Of a stretch of 64,000 bases of DNA, positions 9,710-20,959 are shown in pieces; within the stretch, counting starts at the first letter, position 1, and each line of letters starts with the position of its first letter. The stretch lies in the NCBI GenBank assembly GCA_047967505.1, contig CM106538.1. One strand, given 5' to 3'. The translations under genes and the position numbers were made by a program. The notes under the pieces are model-generated. The model saw only the letters and a list, made by a program, of their open reading frames with translations. It made no database searches and was not told the origin of the DNA. The stretch is from Dipteris shenzhenensis. Taxonomy: Eukaryota > Polypodiophyta > Polypodiopsida > Gleicheniales.

Positions 9710-11760
9710 GAGAACTTAGAGAGAGAAAAGTGAAGGAAAGATTTTTAGAGAGAGATTATAAGAGAGAGAGTCTTGCTGCCTCGGCAGCAAAAGAGAGAGA
9801 GAGAAAGAGAGAGGGAGAGAGAGGAGAGAAGGGGGGGGAAAGAGAGGGGAGAGAAAGGGAGGGGAGAGAGAAGGGGGAGGGGGGGGAAGAGAGGGGAGAG
9901 AGGGGGGAAGCGGTGAGGGGGGGAAGAGAGAGAGAGGGGGGGAGAGGGAGGGGGGGGGGAGGGAGGGGAGGGGAGGGGAGAGAGAGAGGCGGCAGCGAGA
10001 CAGGAGGGGGGGGAGAGAGAGAAGGGGGGGCGCGGCAACGAGAGAGAGGGGGAGGGAGAGAGAGAGAGGGGGGGGCCGCTACCGCGGCAGCGAGAGAGGA
10101 GGGGGGAGAGAGAGAAGGGGGGCCAACGAGAGAGAGGGGGGGGAGAGAGAGAGAGGGGGGAGAGGGAGGGGAGGGGAGGGGAGAGAGAGAGGGGGGGGCC
10201 GCTGCCGCAGCAGCGAGAGGGGGGGAGAGAGAGAAGGGGGGGAATGCGGCAACGAGAGAGAGGGAAGAAAGAGGGGGGGTTGCTGCCGCGGCAGCAAGAG
10301 AGGGGGGGGGAGAGGGAGGAGGGGGGGGGCTGCCACGACAGCGAGAGAGGAGGGGGGGTAGAGAGAGAAGGGGGGTGCGGCAGTGAGAGAGAGGGGAGGG
10401 AGAGAGAGAGAGGGGGGCCGCTGCCACGGTAGTGAGAGAGGGAGGGGGGAGAGAGAGAAGGGGGGGCAGCGAGAGAGAGGGGGGGAGAGAGAGAGAGGGG
10501 GGAGAGGGAGGGGAGGGGAGGGGAGAGAGAGAGGGGGGGGCCGCTGCCGCAGCAGCGAGAGAGGGGGGGAGGGAGAGAGAGAAGGGGGGGGATGCGGCAA
10601 CGAGAGAGAGGGGGAGGGAGGAGAGAGAGGAGGGGGGCCGCTGTCGCGGCAGCGAGAGAGGAGGGGGGGGAGAGAAAGGGGGGGAGGAGAGAGAGAGAGG
10701 GAGGGGAGGCCGCTATCGCGACAGCGGAGAGAGGGGGGGAGAGGGAGGGGGGGGAGAGAGGGAGGGGAGGGGAGGGGAGAGAGAGAGGGGGGGCCGCTGC
10801 CGCGACAGCGAGAGAGGAGGGGGGGGAGAGAAAGGGGGGGAGGAGAGAGAGAGGGGGGGGGAGGCCGCTACCGTGGCAGCGGAGAGAGGGGGGGGAGAGG
10901 GAGGGGGGGGAGAGAGGGAGGGGAGGGGAGGGGAGAGAGAGACGGGGGGGCCGCTGCCACGGCAGCGAGAGAGGAGGGGGGGGAGAGAAAGGGGGGAGGA
11001 GAGAGAGAGAGGGGGGGGAGGCCGCTGCCACGGCAGCGGAGAGAGGGGGGGAGAGAGGGAGGGGGGGGGAGAGAGGGAGAGGGGGGGGGCACTGCCGCGG
11101 CAGCGAAAGAGGAGGAGGGGGAGAGAGAGAGGGGGGGCGCGGCAGTGAGAGAGAGGGGGAGGGAGAGAGAGAGAAGGGGGGGAGAGAGAGAGAGAAGGGG
11201 GTGGGAGAGGAGGGGGGCGGCAGAGAGAGAAGGGGAGGAGGGGGCCGCTGCCGCGGCAACGAGAGAGGAGGGGGGGGAGAAAGAAGGGGGAGGGGGAGGG
11301 AGAGAGAGAGAGGGGGGGCCGCTGCCGCGACAGTGAGAGAGAAGGGGGGGAGAGAGAAGGGGGGGGAGGCACGACAGCGAGAGAGAGGGGGGAGAGAGAG
11401 AGAGAGGGGGGGCCGCGGCAGCGAAAGAGAGGGAGGGGGGAGAGAGAGAGAGAGGGAGAGAGAGAGAGGGGGGGGAGGCCGCTGCTGCGGCAGCGAGAGG
11501 GAGAGAGAGAGAGGGGAGGGGAGAGAGAGAGAGAGAGAGGGGGGGAGGCCGCTGCCGCGGCAGCGAGAGGGAGAGAGAGAGAGGGGAGGGGAGAGAGAGA
11601 GAGAGGGAGGGGAGAGAGAGAGAGGGGGGAGGCCGCGGCAAGTGAGAGAGAGAGTGGGGAGCGCAAGCGAGAGAGAGAGAAAAGGTGAGGAGAGAGTGGG
11701 AGAGAGAGAGAGAGAGAGGGGAAATGAAGAGGAGGGGAGAGAGTAGACTAAGATGAGAGG
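9710..11760 (+). repeat. purine-only (GA/GGGG) tract punctuated by GC palindromes (element 1)
   Basis: Two kilobases of GAGAGA and GGGGGG sequence with almost no pyrimidine on the plus strand, interrupted every 60-150 bp by short islands such as GCTGCCGCGGCAGC, each a perfect or near-perfect palindrome. I count roughly 20 islands between 9775 and 11640. Long frames on both strands (RE/GG- or PL/S-rich) are low-complexity artefacts, not genes. Confidence 0.8.
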
Positions 11761-11814
11761 AAACGTAGACTAGAGCGGAGAGGAAAGAGAGAGAGAGAAG
11801 AGTGAGAGAGATGG

Positions 11815-12255
11815 ACGAAATTTAGAGAGGGAGGACACAAGAGAAAGTACGATCGAGATAGAAAATCTTACCAACAAAGAGGAGAAATGAGTGGGCGACG
11901 ATCGAGAAAAGATAAAGGAGAGATGTTTTGATGGAAGAATTTGGGAGCTACGATCAATGAGGCATATGAGAGGAGATTGGTGTGTGATTTAGTCAAAACT
12001 TAAACAAACAAAACTATAAACCTTGGTGTTTGATGAAAATTTAGAGAGGAAGGGCACAAGAGAAAGTACGATCGAGATAGAAAATCTTACCAATGAGGAG
12101 AAAAAATGAGTGGGCGACGATCAAGAAGAGATAAAGGAGAGATGTTTTGATGGAAGAATTTGGGAGCTACGATCAATGAGGCATATTAGAGGAGATTGGT
12201 GTGTGATTTAGTCGAAACTTAAACAAACAAAACTATAAACCTTGGTGTTTGAAAA
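11815..12255 (+). repeat. tandem duplication of about 220 bp in element 1
   Basis: A unit containing AAAGTACGATCGAGATAGAA, GAGTGGGCGACGATC and TTTGGGAGCTACGATCAATG occurs twice in direct orientation (about 11815-12035 and 12036-12255). A related stretch lies inverted near 60050-60330 in element 3, so it belongs to the element backbone. Confidence 0.7.
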
Positions 12256-13134
12256 GAGAAACGTGTGGAAACTAGAATTTCAAATTTCCCGCCTTTTTTT
12301 AAACTATGAATCCTTGTGTTTGAAAAGATAAACGTGTGAAAACTTGAAAATTGTGATAAAAGACAACCTTGTGTTTGAAAAGACAAACGCGTGGATGTGA
12401 AAAGACAAATGTATGCTAAAAGCAAAACTTGTAGAAACTTGAATTTTAAATTTTTCTTTGTTTTTGAATTTAAAATGAGTTTCACTTTCATTTTCAATTT
12501 ACTAGTTTAATTTAGACTATAATGCATTTTGTTTTGGAATATAAAAAGTATAATTTTAATTTTATTACATTTTAAATTAAAATTTTAAAAGTAGTTTAAC
12601 TTACATTCGTTATTATTACTTTAATTTATTTCTTTTTAGGGAGAATTAATATATTCTTCTACGTAAATATTAAAATTTTAATTTTAAGTCTTATTTTCTT
12701 TATTTTACGTTATTTTTTCATAAACTTTAAGTTAAAGTACTTTATAGTTTTTATTATTTAAATTCAAATTTATTAAGATTTTAACTTCTTATTAATGTGA
12801 ATGTTCAATTCTTATGAGTTGTAAGTAAATTAGTTTTTGAAAATATAAATTTTATTGAACCACTCTTTTTTGTGTAACTTATCTCAGGCTTAACTTTTGA
12901 AGGTGTTTATTAACACCATTAAATATTAAGAGAGTTTACAACCGAATCTTATTTTTTCATGTAACTTATCTAGGCTGCGTTAAATTTTATAATTTTAGTT
13001 TCATGTCCTTAAAAAATATATAAAAAAATGCTTGTTTTTATGTTTTTATATGTGCTTTGAAGATTGGGTTTTTCTTAAATTTTATATGAAAACTAATCCA
13101 AAAGTATATGTAAAAATGAATTTGTACATTGACA
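12256..13134 (+). other. AT-rich right end of element 1
   Basis: No gene seen. AT-rich sequence with repeated TTGTGTTTGAAAAGA motifs (12240-12400), homologous in inverted orientation to 59800-60060 of element 3. It contains the subterminal hairpin GGTGTTTATTAACACC near 12902. The last 300 bp match 51625-51930 in reverse complement. Confidence 0.6.
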
Positions 13135-13160
13135 AGTCCAAAATTAATGAAATAAGTGTT
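13135..13160 (-). repeat. Element 1 right terminal inverted repeat
   Basis: Reverse complement of the left end over 26 bases, ending AAGTGTT at 13160 and followed by the TATT duplication at 13161-13164. Confidence 0.85.
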
Positions 13161-13200
13161 TATTGCTCAAGGTAGAGTTAGGTTTGTGCCTTGAGCCCCG

Positions 13201-13457
13201 CTCGGGGGGTGCACCATTAAGAAATCCTAGGTATCACTTGCGTTCAAGGGGTATTCAAAAAACCCCACAACTAAAAATTTTTCCCAACAAAACCACACCT
13301 CTTTACTTATGAACTAACGGATTTTTTTCTAAACCTAAATAAAAAACCCCCTCTTGTTATTGTAAACCTGTTAAAACTTTTTAAAAAGTGGAATTAAAAT
13401 ACCCCTCCTTTTGAATGCACGTGGTAGACTAAAATTTTCAAAGGTGAACCCTCCGAG
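13201..13457. mobile_element. MITE (257 bp, 8-bp duplication, hAT-like size)
   Basis: Inverted ends CTCGGGGGGTGCACC (13201-13215) and GGTGAACCCTCCGAG (13443-13457), 13 of 15 matching. Flanks are GAGCCCCG (13193-13200) and GAGCCCCC (13458-13465), an 8-bp duplication with one mismatch. The interior has GTTCAAGGGGTATT near the left and GAATGCACGTGG near the right, shared with the two other MITEs. It lies 40 bp outside element 1. An 8-bp duplication suggests a hAT-type mobiliser (inference). Confidence 0.7.
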
Positions 13458-13465
13458 GAGCCCCC

Positions 13466-13971
13466 CTTGAGACGAGGTAAGTTTGAGGATTGTTCCACCA
13501 ACACCTTGTTGAATGAGATCATCCTTTATAGCTATGGTTATTTGTAACATGCATTATCCCTTTTATCCTAGTAATACAAGTTGTTTGTTCCTTACACATT
13601 TTCTTGCTTTGTTTAGTTATTCAATCATTCATCCATATCCATACAGTTCTATTTACACTTGGAGGCTACAAACCTATTTAGAAAATGCGTGTTTTCCCTA
13701 GAACCATGTATCATTAGGATGCACAATGCCAAGTGAATTAATGGGTGCAAGAGAGGACACATTCACAAACTAAGAACTTTGACAAGCATGAGCATCATGC
13801 ACTCGCCAAGAGTAGGGTATTAGGGTGGTCACAGGTCAACAAAGGGGTGACGGATATAGACCATCAACATAGAATAAGGTGACCTACTACAAGGTGTCCT
13901 AGGTTGTTGACCCTATCTGCAACGTGGCTTATCTACCATGTCACCTATAGAGATTGGAGACCTAATCTAGC
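13466..13971. other. no gene seen
   Basis: Unremarkable sequence between two MITEs, without recognisable coding content. One 62-codon frame on the plus strand (13513-13701) shows no known motif. Confidence 0.4.
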
Positions 13972-14230
13972 CTCAATGGGGCCACTATGCTAAAACCCCA
14001 TATAGCATGTGCTCTCAAGAGGTATTAAAAAAACCCCCTACCTATGGATGTTTATAAAATATATACTCCCCATCTATAGACTTTGAGATGGTTAATATGT
14101 ATGAAAATTTTCACTTTTTGAATTGTAAAACCCCTTTTGTACATATATTTTTTGTAACTCCATAATAATATAAAAAACATTTTGTTGATAGCACGTGCTA
14201 TCTTACAAAATTTTTAGTGGCCCCCATGGG
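13972..14230. mobile_element. MITE (259 bp, 8-bp duplication)
   Basis: Ends CTCAATGGGGCCACTA and TAGTGGCCCCCATGGG are inverted over the GGGGCCACTA core. Flanks are AATCTAGC (13964-13971) and AATCTAGT (14231-14238). The internal arrangement (AAGAGGTATTAAAAAAACCCC near the left, CACGTGCTATC near the right) matches the MITEs at 13201 and 37633, indicating one family. Confidence 0.7.
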
Positions 14231-14238
14231 AATCTAGT

Positions 14239-16580
14239 ACATGGACTATGCTTAGTGCATGTGCTAAGGCTATGGAAAGAAAATCTAGGCTGCACTACAT
14301 CTAGAGCGAATGAACATAGGTTGATAGTGCTTGAACAAACTCGAGGTGGTGAATATTTGTGGGGAGTCCCATATCCCAATAGCAACACCAAAAATGTAAA
14401 CAAAAATCAACCCATGCCATAGAAACACTATATTGCTGAATGCACCAATTGTGGGGACATATTTGAATGACATGATCTGGGAGGGACTAATATGAAGAGA
14501 GGTGGACTGCATGAAAGGGAAAGAAGATACATGCAAAGTGTGTGTGTGTGTTTAAAATAAAAAACCTTTTAACAACATGACACACGAAGCTTGGATAAGG
14601 GTGGATAAAAAATTATTTACTACATGGTTGTTCACACAACCAAAAGTTGGTACAAAAGTGTAAACAAAAATTATAACACCGGTGCAGTCCTGACACACAT
14701 CTTATTTACTGAAGAGGAGAATCTGCATACCTGCCATCATCCAACAAGAAAACATGATAAGAAGCAAGTTATCTTAAATTGGGAAGACATGTGTCATAAA
14801 CCCTCCTCCCTTGTTATCGTGGTCACAATAAATTCAAAGCCTAGTCATAAACTTAGCCAGCACATTGTAAAAAATTAAAGTGTAAAAGATGGGTTTTATA
14901 AGAGTGAAAGTGTATAGGAATAACCTTGGTTACTTATAATAACGAGAAATATTTACTTGGGGGAATCAGTAAGGGGGGGGGGGAAAACCTTTGGGGGGGA
15001 GAGGGGTTTTTTAAGAGTTAGAAGTACATATATGTTGAGAAGGGTGAGAATTTTATAGAGTAACTGGGAGTATTATGGTTAGAGAGGGAGAAAAAATGTA
15101 GAAAGAGATAAGGGAGTATAGTTAAATATGGAGAAGGGTGTGGGAAGGAGTACTAGGTAAAGGTATAAATTGAAAGAATTCCTTAAGAAGGGATTAACTT
15201 TCTGGATAAATGAGCATAAAAAATATTTTTTTTTAACAAAAACCTTCAAGGTAGATGTTAGTAAAAATAAAAAATTAAAATAACCTTAGAGTAGTTTTAA
15301 GACTAGGAAAAAAGAAGTAGGAAGAATTTAGGAAAATAAGAGATGGGATTATGGATAACTTAGCGTGGTAGCTAAAGAGATTAAATAGGAAAACTTTGGA
15401 GAATTAAGGGTATAACAAAAAACAATTTTTTAGAAAAAAAGGGGGGGGGGGGAAGGAGTAGTATGTTGAGGGGGAATGTAAGGGATCTATAGACAAATAG
15501 AGGGGGGAACAAAAAGGAGAGAGGGGAGGGGGGCAATACAAAAAAATTACAAAAAAACAAGAGTGAGAAAATGGGGGAAAATTTTGAAACCTGAGAATCC
15601 ATAGGTCGTGGGAATCGGGCTTCATGCCAGGAGTTATTCTACCCTAGGCTCTGTCGTCGCACAGCCGTACACGCACAGCCGTACACTAGAGTCGAGGCTC
15701 AACTATAGGAGTTATGAAAACGAGGGGTGATCGGCCGCACGGGAGGGGAGATCTTTGTAAGGAGCATCAGCAGCGTTGTAGGGTGGGCATGTACTATTTA
15801 CTAGAGGCTTTGGGAGACTTAGAGGTACAAAAGGGTTTTAGAGCGATGGAGCTGAGATATTTCACATGGGTAGGCATCGTAGCAAGCGAGAGGAAAAGAC
15901 AGGCAAGCAAGGTAAAGGTAAGTCATACGGATCGTGGTTAGTGATGGGCTAGAGTAGGAGTAGGATATCTTTTATAGGCCAGGGGTCGGGAATTAGAGGG
16001 TCGGGGGATAGAGAGCTAGGTTGTTGTGGGGTCAGCGGGCAGTTTGATAGTAGATAGGTTTAGGAAGTGTAATTAATAGGGGGATTAGGAACAAAACAAG
16101 GGGGGTAGGAGTAGTTTAATTAAAGGGGGTTAGGAGTAGATTAATTAGAGGGGGTTAGGTCTTAAAGGAGACAAAATTAAATTAACCAAGCAAAGAAATA
16201 TTAAACAAGACAAGAAATTTTAGAAAAAAGGGGGGCGAGGGGGTGTTACTTATAAACAAACAAGAATTTATGTAAAAAGTTACAGATAGGACGACTAAAA
16301 TTAGCCCCTCTAAAGATAGGCTTAGAAGATTTAAATAAAAGAGCGACAATAAATTGCTTTTAAATAAATTAAATTAGGAGCACATTAGAAAATATTAAAT
16401 AGTAAAATAGTTTCTAGAGGAAATTTTTGAAAATAAGAGGGAGAGTAATTAAAAGATATTCAAAAGGGATAAAAAACCTAGAAAGGAAAATAAAATATAT
16501 AACAATGATTATTATAAAGAAAGAAATAGTAACTAAGTAAATAGTAAGAAAATAGTAAGACAATTTTAAAAAAAGAAAGA
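14239..16580. other. no gene recognised; purine-rich from about 14900
   Basis: Contains homopolymeric G and A runs (14970-15010, 15430-15450) and a GC-richer patch at 15600-15950 with a doubled GCACAGCCGTACAC motif near 15660-15685. Short frames here show no recognisable domain. The A/G strand bias resembles the purine tracts of the giant elements, but I found no TIR here. Confidence 0.4.
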
Positions 16581-16687
16581 AATTAGGCACAAGAGGAGAA
16601 CATCAAGGAAAAAGGTAAAAAAGGTAGTAGGAAAAAGATTGGGGATAATTCAAAACCTACAAATGAAAAGAATAAGCACTTAGTCAG

Positions 16688-16690
<3 letters not shown>

Positions 16691-16725
<35 letters not shown>

Positions 16726-16765
16726 GGGGGCCATGGTCTGAACAAAAAAGAGAGAAGGGTGTAGG

Positions 16766-16822
<57 letters not shown>
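16691..16822 (+). repeat. GA and GT microsatellites
   Basis: (GA)n at about 16691-16721, then (GT)n at about 16771-16803 passing into (GA)n to 16822. Simple sequence repeats only. Confidence 0.9.
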
Positions 16823-17242
16823 GTATGTCATTGAGTAGTATTATAGTTCAAGAAACACAGAAATGAGAAAAGGAAGAAAGGGGCTAGAAAGAGACTCCAT
16901 GGGAAATGTGAGAATGGGTCCAAATTTCTTAGCATTAGAAAGAAATAGGAAATACATAATTTGAGAAAACATTGGAGAGAATATCATGTATCAAGGCGAT
17001 GCCCTCATTTTATAGTCAATTCTCCCCATCAACCGATTCCCCTTCCACATGCACAAGTGGGTGGAGGGTATCTTCCATATGAAGCATAAGTCCAGATAGT
17101 TCAATCAGGCATGACACTCCTCAGCTCCTCCTTAGTTTCCATATTTTCATAAACATCCAACTTCTATCTCAATATGAAAACTGAGTGCATCACATAGTGA
17201 TCCTTTCCTAATTTTAAGATACACAAATGCCAACTTGAAGGT

Positions 17243-17245
<3 letters not shown>

Positions 17246-17287
<42 letters not shown>

Positions 17288-17290
17288 TGT
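17246..17290 (+). repeat. GT microsatellite
   Basis: About 20 GT units. Confidence 0.9.
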
Positions 17291-17611
17291 GAGTGTATCT
17301 TAAAATTACCATTAAAAATATATATATTTATAGTAATTTCTATATTATAGAGATATAATATAAAAATTACTATATGCTTGGATATGCACAACTTTCTAAA
17401 TGCACATAAAAATACATATGTGCTTAAACTATGCACAACGAGTCCTACATAATGCACTCATGCGCCCATCGATGTGGTAGGGTGGGGTGGACACAAGTGA
17501 GATGTTTGCCACCTCAAGTATGGCCATATGCTTTCTCATCTTACAAGATACAATCCAAATCCTTATTATGCATACAATTTACGTAGACATAATATGATTG
17601 GGCATGCTCGT

Positions 17612-17620
17612 GTGCCTGTG

Positions 17621-17666
<46 letters not shown>

Positions 17667-17780
17667 CGTGCACATGTGTGTGTGTGTGTGCACGTATGTG
17701 CACACACACACACGTGGGCCTACATGCATGTGCGTGCACATGCATGCAAGTATGTATGTGCATGAATCTGCACACGTGCA
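17612..17780 (+). repeat. compound GT/CATG microsatellite
   Basis: (GT)n followed by alternating GTGCACATG and CACACA blocks. Alternating purine-pyrimidine sequence of this kind can adopt Z-DNA. The apparent Cys/Val/His frames on both strands are artefacts. Confidence 0.85.
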
Positions 17781-17879
17781 CGTCTTCATGCAAATGAGTC
17801 TGCATGTGCATGTGCATGTTCTTGAGACTATGCAGGGTAGTGGAGTTTGTATGATTGTGTGCCATGAGACGTTGTGAGC

Positions 17880-19201
17880 TTTGGTAATTTTATTTGGTCA
17901 TTGTGGGTTGGTGTCTTTCATAGATAGTTATTTAGTTGTGGATTTGTAACTAGTATTGTGCATGTAGGATACATTTGTGTGTTTTGCATTCCTAAATAAT
18001 TCTTGTTGTTGTCACAATTGTGAGCTAATAGATGCCGTGTTAAGAATATTGGTGAATGAGTATTCCAATACATATATTCCAAAATGCGTATTCCAATATG
18101 GCATGTTAAGAATGTTGATTAATAATGCAGATTCCAATATGAACTAATGAGTTTATCTATAATAGTATCTCAAATATGGTAATGGATTATTACTTGTATG
18201 ACTTTTGGTTGCAAGTTGGCACAAGGTTCCATTCTAAGACATTGTGTACAACAATGTGTCCACTTTAAAATAGTTTGGATGGTGGAATCTCCTTGAACCC
18301 TCAATAATTGTTTCGTGCCAAAATGATGGGACAGTGATTGTAATTTATTAGTAATTTTCAAACCAAAACTTAGCTTAGGATTTCCCTATGGAATAGTCCA
18401 TCACATGCTAGTCATAAATGTTCTTCTTAGTTAATTCTTAGATAATAAAATCTTCATTATTTGATAGTGTTGTACCTTTGTCAAATATTACTTTGATTTT
18501 TAAAATATTGTTGCCTTCTATCAAATTCATTTTAACAAAGTATAGATGTTTACAAGCTTATATATTGAATTTGAATTATGTCTCAAGTTGCTTCAATATC
18601 ATATTTTTCATATACAAACGCCATTCATGACTACTTTAGTATATGTTAACTTTTTTTTAAAGGTTCTCCTTACACATTTTCTTCACATTGACTTTTAAAA
18701 TCATGTCTCTTCTTGACTCATATGCTTGCATATGTTTCATGTATAATCTAAATTCAGTAATTGCAAAGATGTATAATAAAGTTATATTTTTTAACTTATT
18801 TATTGCATATGTTTTGTCCCACATGGTTTTCCACCCATCAAGGATGACTTCTAGTTTGATGTCTGTTTCATGAGAATTTCAAAGCTCTATTCTATTAAGT
18901 TTGATGTATATCCCAAAAAAATTCCAAAGCAAGTGTTTTGTAAGATATTCAAAAGATTTCTTTATTAAAGGGCTAGTTTAAAATCAAGCCCAAATAAGTA
19001 TGTCTTCTTCTTTTCATGTTTTATAGTATATGTTTGTTAACAAGTTAGATTCCTTTAGAAGTTTATTTGAAAGCCTTCAAAATTGCATAAATCAAGGATG
19101 TAGACACTCATTTGTTTGACATCATATGATGTTTAAATGTAGATATAGGATGACTTATGTGTGTGTGTGCATGCACATGCACGCATGCGTGCATGCGTGG
19201 G

Positions 19202-19263
<62 letters not shown>

Positions 19264-19940
19264 ATTTAGTGCATCTGTATTTTGGTTCCATCCTTAGAAC
19301 CAACCGTTTGAGTTTGGTTATTTGAATATTTTATGTTATTATATGTGATTGATGCTGCCAATGTGGGCACGAACGCCACTCTTACCTTTTTATTAGCTTC
19401 AACTTGTCAATCCAACTTCCTGTGACTAAGTAAAAGCTCATCATCTTTGACCAAAGCATGTGTCTCTATGTCTAGAAGAAGAGGATGTTGAGTCAAAAAG
19501 CCTCTTTGTAATTGTCACTTGACTGTGTTAATGAGTGCTCTCTAAATTCAATTAATTAGACAAGGGGTGGGCAGGCAGAGCAGCCAAGGGGTGGGCGGCC
19601 TCTAAGGCTTTTTACACACCAAAGCTCTGCCCGCCCACCCACCTAAAAGTATAGGCACAAGATGCCACATGTCGAGCCATAATTGAGCACAGGAATCTCT
19701 TCGATTAGACAACTTTGGGTGGGAAAGGCCCCCTACCTAAGGGCTTGGCAGGAGAATTTCTTCATGAGGGAAATTTAATGGGTCAGTGGGTGGTAGGGCT
19801 AGAACACATAGCCTCATGCCATGGATACAAGTACTTTACAACCCAGCCATGGGGGTGTGTATGTAGACTTGCCTAAACCCAGATTATTGAGGCATGGGCA
19901 TGTGCCCATTCTTATGGAAAATAGTTCTAGCCACTCAAAG
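17880..19940. other. no gene seen; one GA microsatellite and one short inverted repeat
   Basis: AT-rich sequence. (GA)n spans about 19206-19261, preceded by GTGCATGCACATGCACGCAT. A GC-rich inverted repeat GGGTGGGCAGGCAGAGC (about 19566-19582) pairs with GCTCTGCCCGCCCACCC (about 19624-19640), 16 of 17 matching. Confidence 0.5.
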
Positions 19941-20077
19941 TGCATAGTATATGAGAACCACTAATACATAGAAGAATGTTGTAGACGTGTAATGCTTGGT
20001 GACTGTCTAATAAGAGGTGTGGTTTTTATCAATCTAAAGTTGCCTCTGTTTGATTGTGAGCTTGCAAATTTGTTGGC

Positions 20078-20959
20078 TATGGCGATGGCCATATCCCCTC
20101 CCCACGCAGTTGTGTTTCCCTTCCCCGCCACAGGCCATATCAACCCCATGCTCCAGCTTGCAAGCTTCTCCGTTACCTTCGTCTACACCGAATACGACTT
20201 TCATCGCCTCCAACTCCCCTCCTCCTCCTCCTTCGCCCACCCCTCTATTTCCTTCGAGTCTGTCTCCGATGGATTTCTCCTCAATCTCGTCCAGGAACGC
20301 AGCTCCGACATTTGGCACCACATTGACGCCTTTGAAGAGAACATACGTCGAAATTTCGATAGCCTCATCGCACAGGTCACTTCTCGAGGAACTCGTGTGA
20401 CTTGCATCAATATCGTGGATTATTTCTTACCATGGAGCCAAGATGTCTCCAAAAAATAAGGACCCTCTTCTGACCGCAGTCTCTATCTGTACTTGCAATA
20501 TACTTGCAGACGCCATTGCTGGTGGTTGACGGTCTTATGGATGAATCGATTGGGACGGGTGAGTTCACTGACTGCTGGGAATAAATTCTCCCGTTTCCTT
20601 TGAACTATCTTTAAGTGGATGAATGGCAAACGGTGTAGGCGTACATTCCCTTTTGTAAGTACTGAATTAGTTTCAATCTGCAGTGAAACGTGGTTGCGAG
20701 AGCCGGAGCGCAGATCTTATAAGCTCTTTCGTTCCTGGATTACCAGCCCTTCGTGGTATTGATCTTCCATACTTCCGCAATCCTGCGGGCTTCGAATGGC
20801 TAACACGCTGGCTATACGGATTAATTAAACAGAACAATAAGAGTCTTTCAAAGGCTGCATATATCCTCTGCAATATATTCTACGCGCTTGAAAACGAGGT
20901 CATTAAAAAACTACAGCTCCCCATATTCCCACTAGGACCATGTCACAATGTAGGATCAT
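20078..20959 (+). pseudogene. UDP-glycosyltransferase (family 1) pseudogene, N-terminal half
   Basis: Starts MAMAISPPHAVVFPFPATGH then INPMLQLA, the standard N-terminal signature of plant UGTs, which attach sugar from UDP-sugars to small molecules in the cytosol. A few codons after INPMLQLA are missing. IVDYFLPWSQDV corresponds to the conserved DYFLPW region. A frameshift near 20455 is followed by TPLLVVDGLMDESIGTG, an apparent GT-AG intron (about 20560-20683), then a second exon reading PGLPALRGIDLPYF to FPLGPCHNVGS. The frame breaks at 20959 where foreign DNA begins; the C-terminal half resumes at about 26089. A live gene of this family would encode about 450-500 residues. Confidence 0.85.

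Larger units (their letters stand above)
2767..13160 (-). mobile_element. Element 1: complete giant TIR transposon encoding a DUF7869-like protein
   Basis: The left end (2767-2792) and the right end (13135-13160, reverse complement) share 26 bp beginning AACACTTATTTCATTAATTT and ending GGACT. The element is flanked by an identical 4-bp duplication, TATT, at 2763-2766 and 13161-13164. Inside, from left to right: a subterminal zone with repeated TTCCCAAAT-type motifs, a DUF7869-like gene on the minus strand (3542-7285), a telomere-like array, a G-rich minisatellite, a TATA module, a purine tract with GC palindromes, a 220-bp tandem duplication and an AT-rich end. Length is 10,394 bp. The ends and duplication are seen directly; that the DUF7869-like protein moves the element is inference. 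The coding sequence is broken, so this copy is probably non-autonomous. Confidence 0.85.

Noticed and set aside
9730-11746. Very long frames rich in Arg/Glu/Gly (plus) and Pro/Leu/Ser (minus), including one of 504 codons
   Set aside because: Both strands and several frames are open at once because the sequence is nearly pure GA/G repeat; no conserved domain, and frames shift with repeat length.
17540-17877. Cys/Val and His/Thr-rich frames resembling a metal-binding protein
   Set aside because: They are translations of a GT/CA microsatellite.
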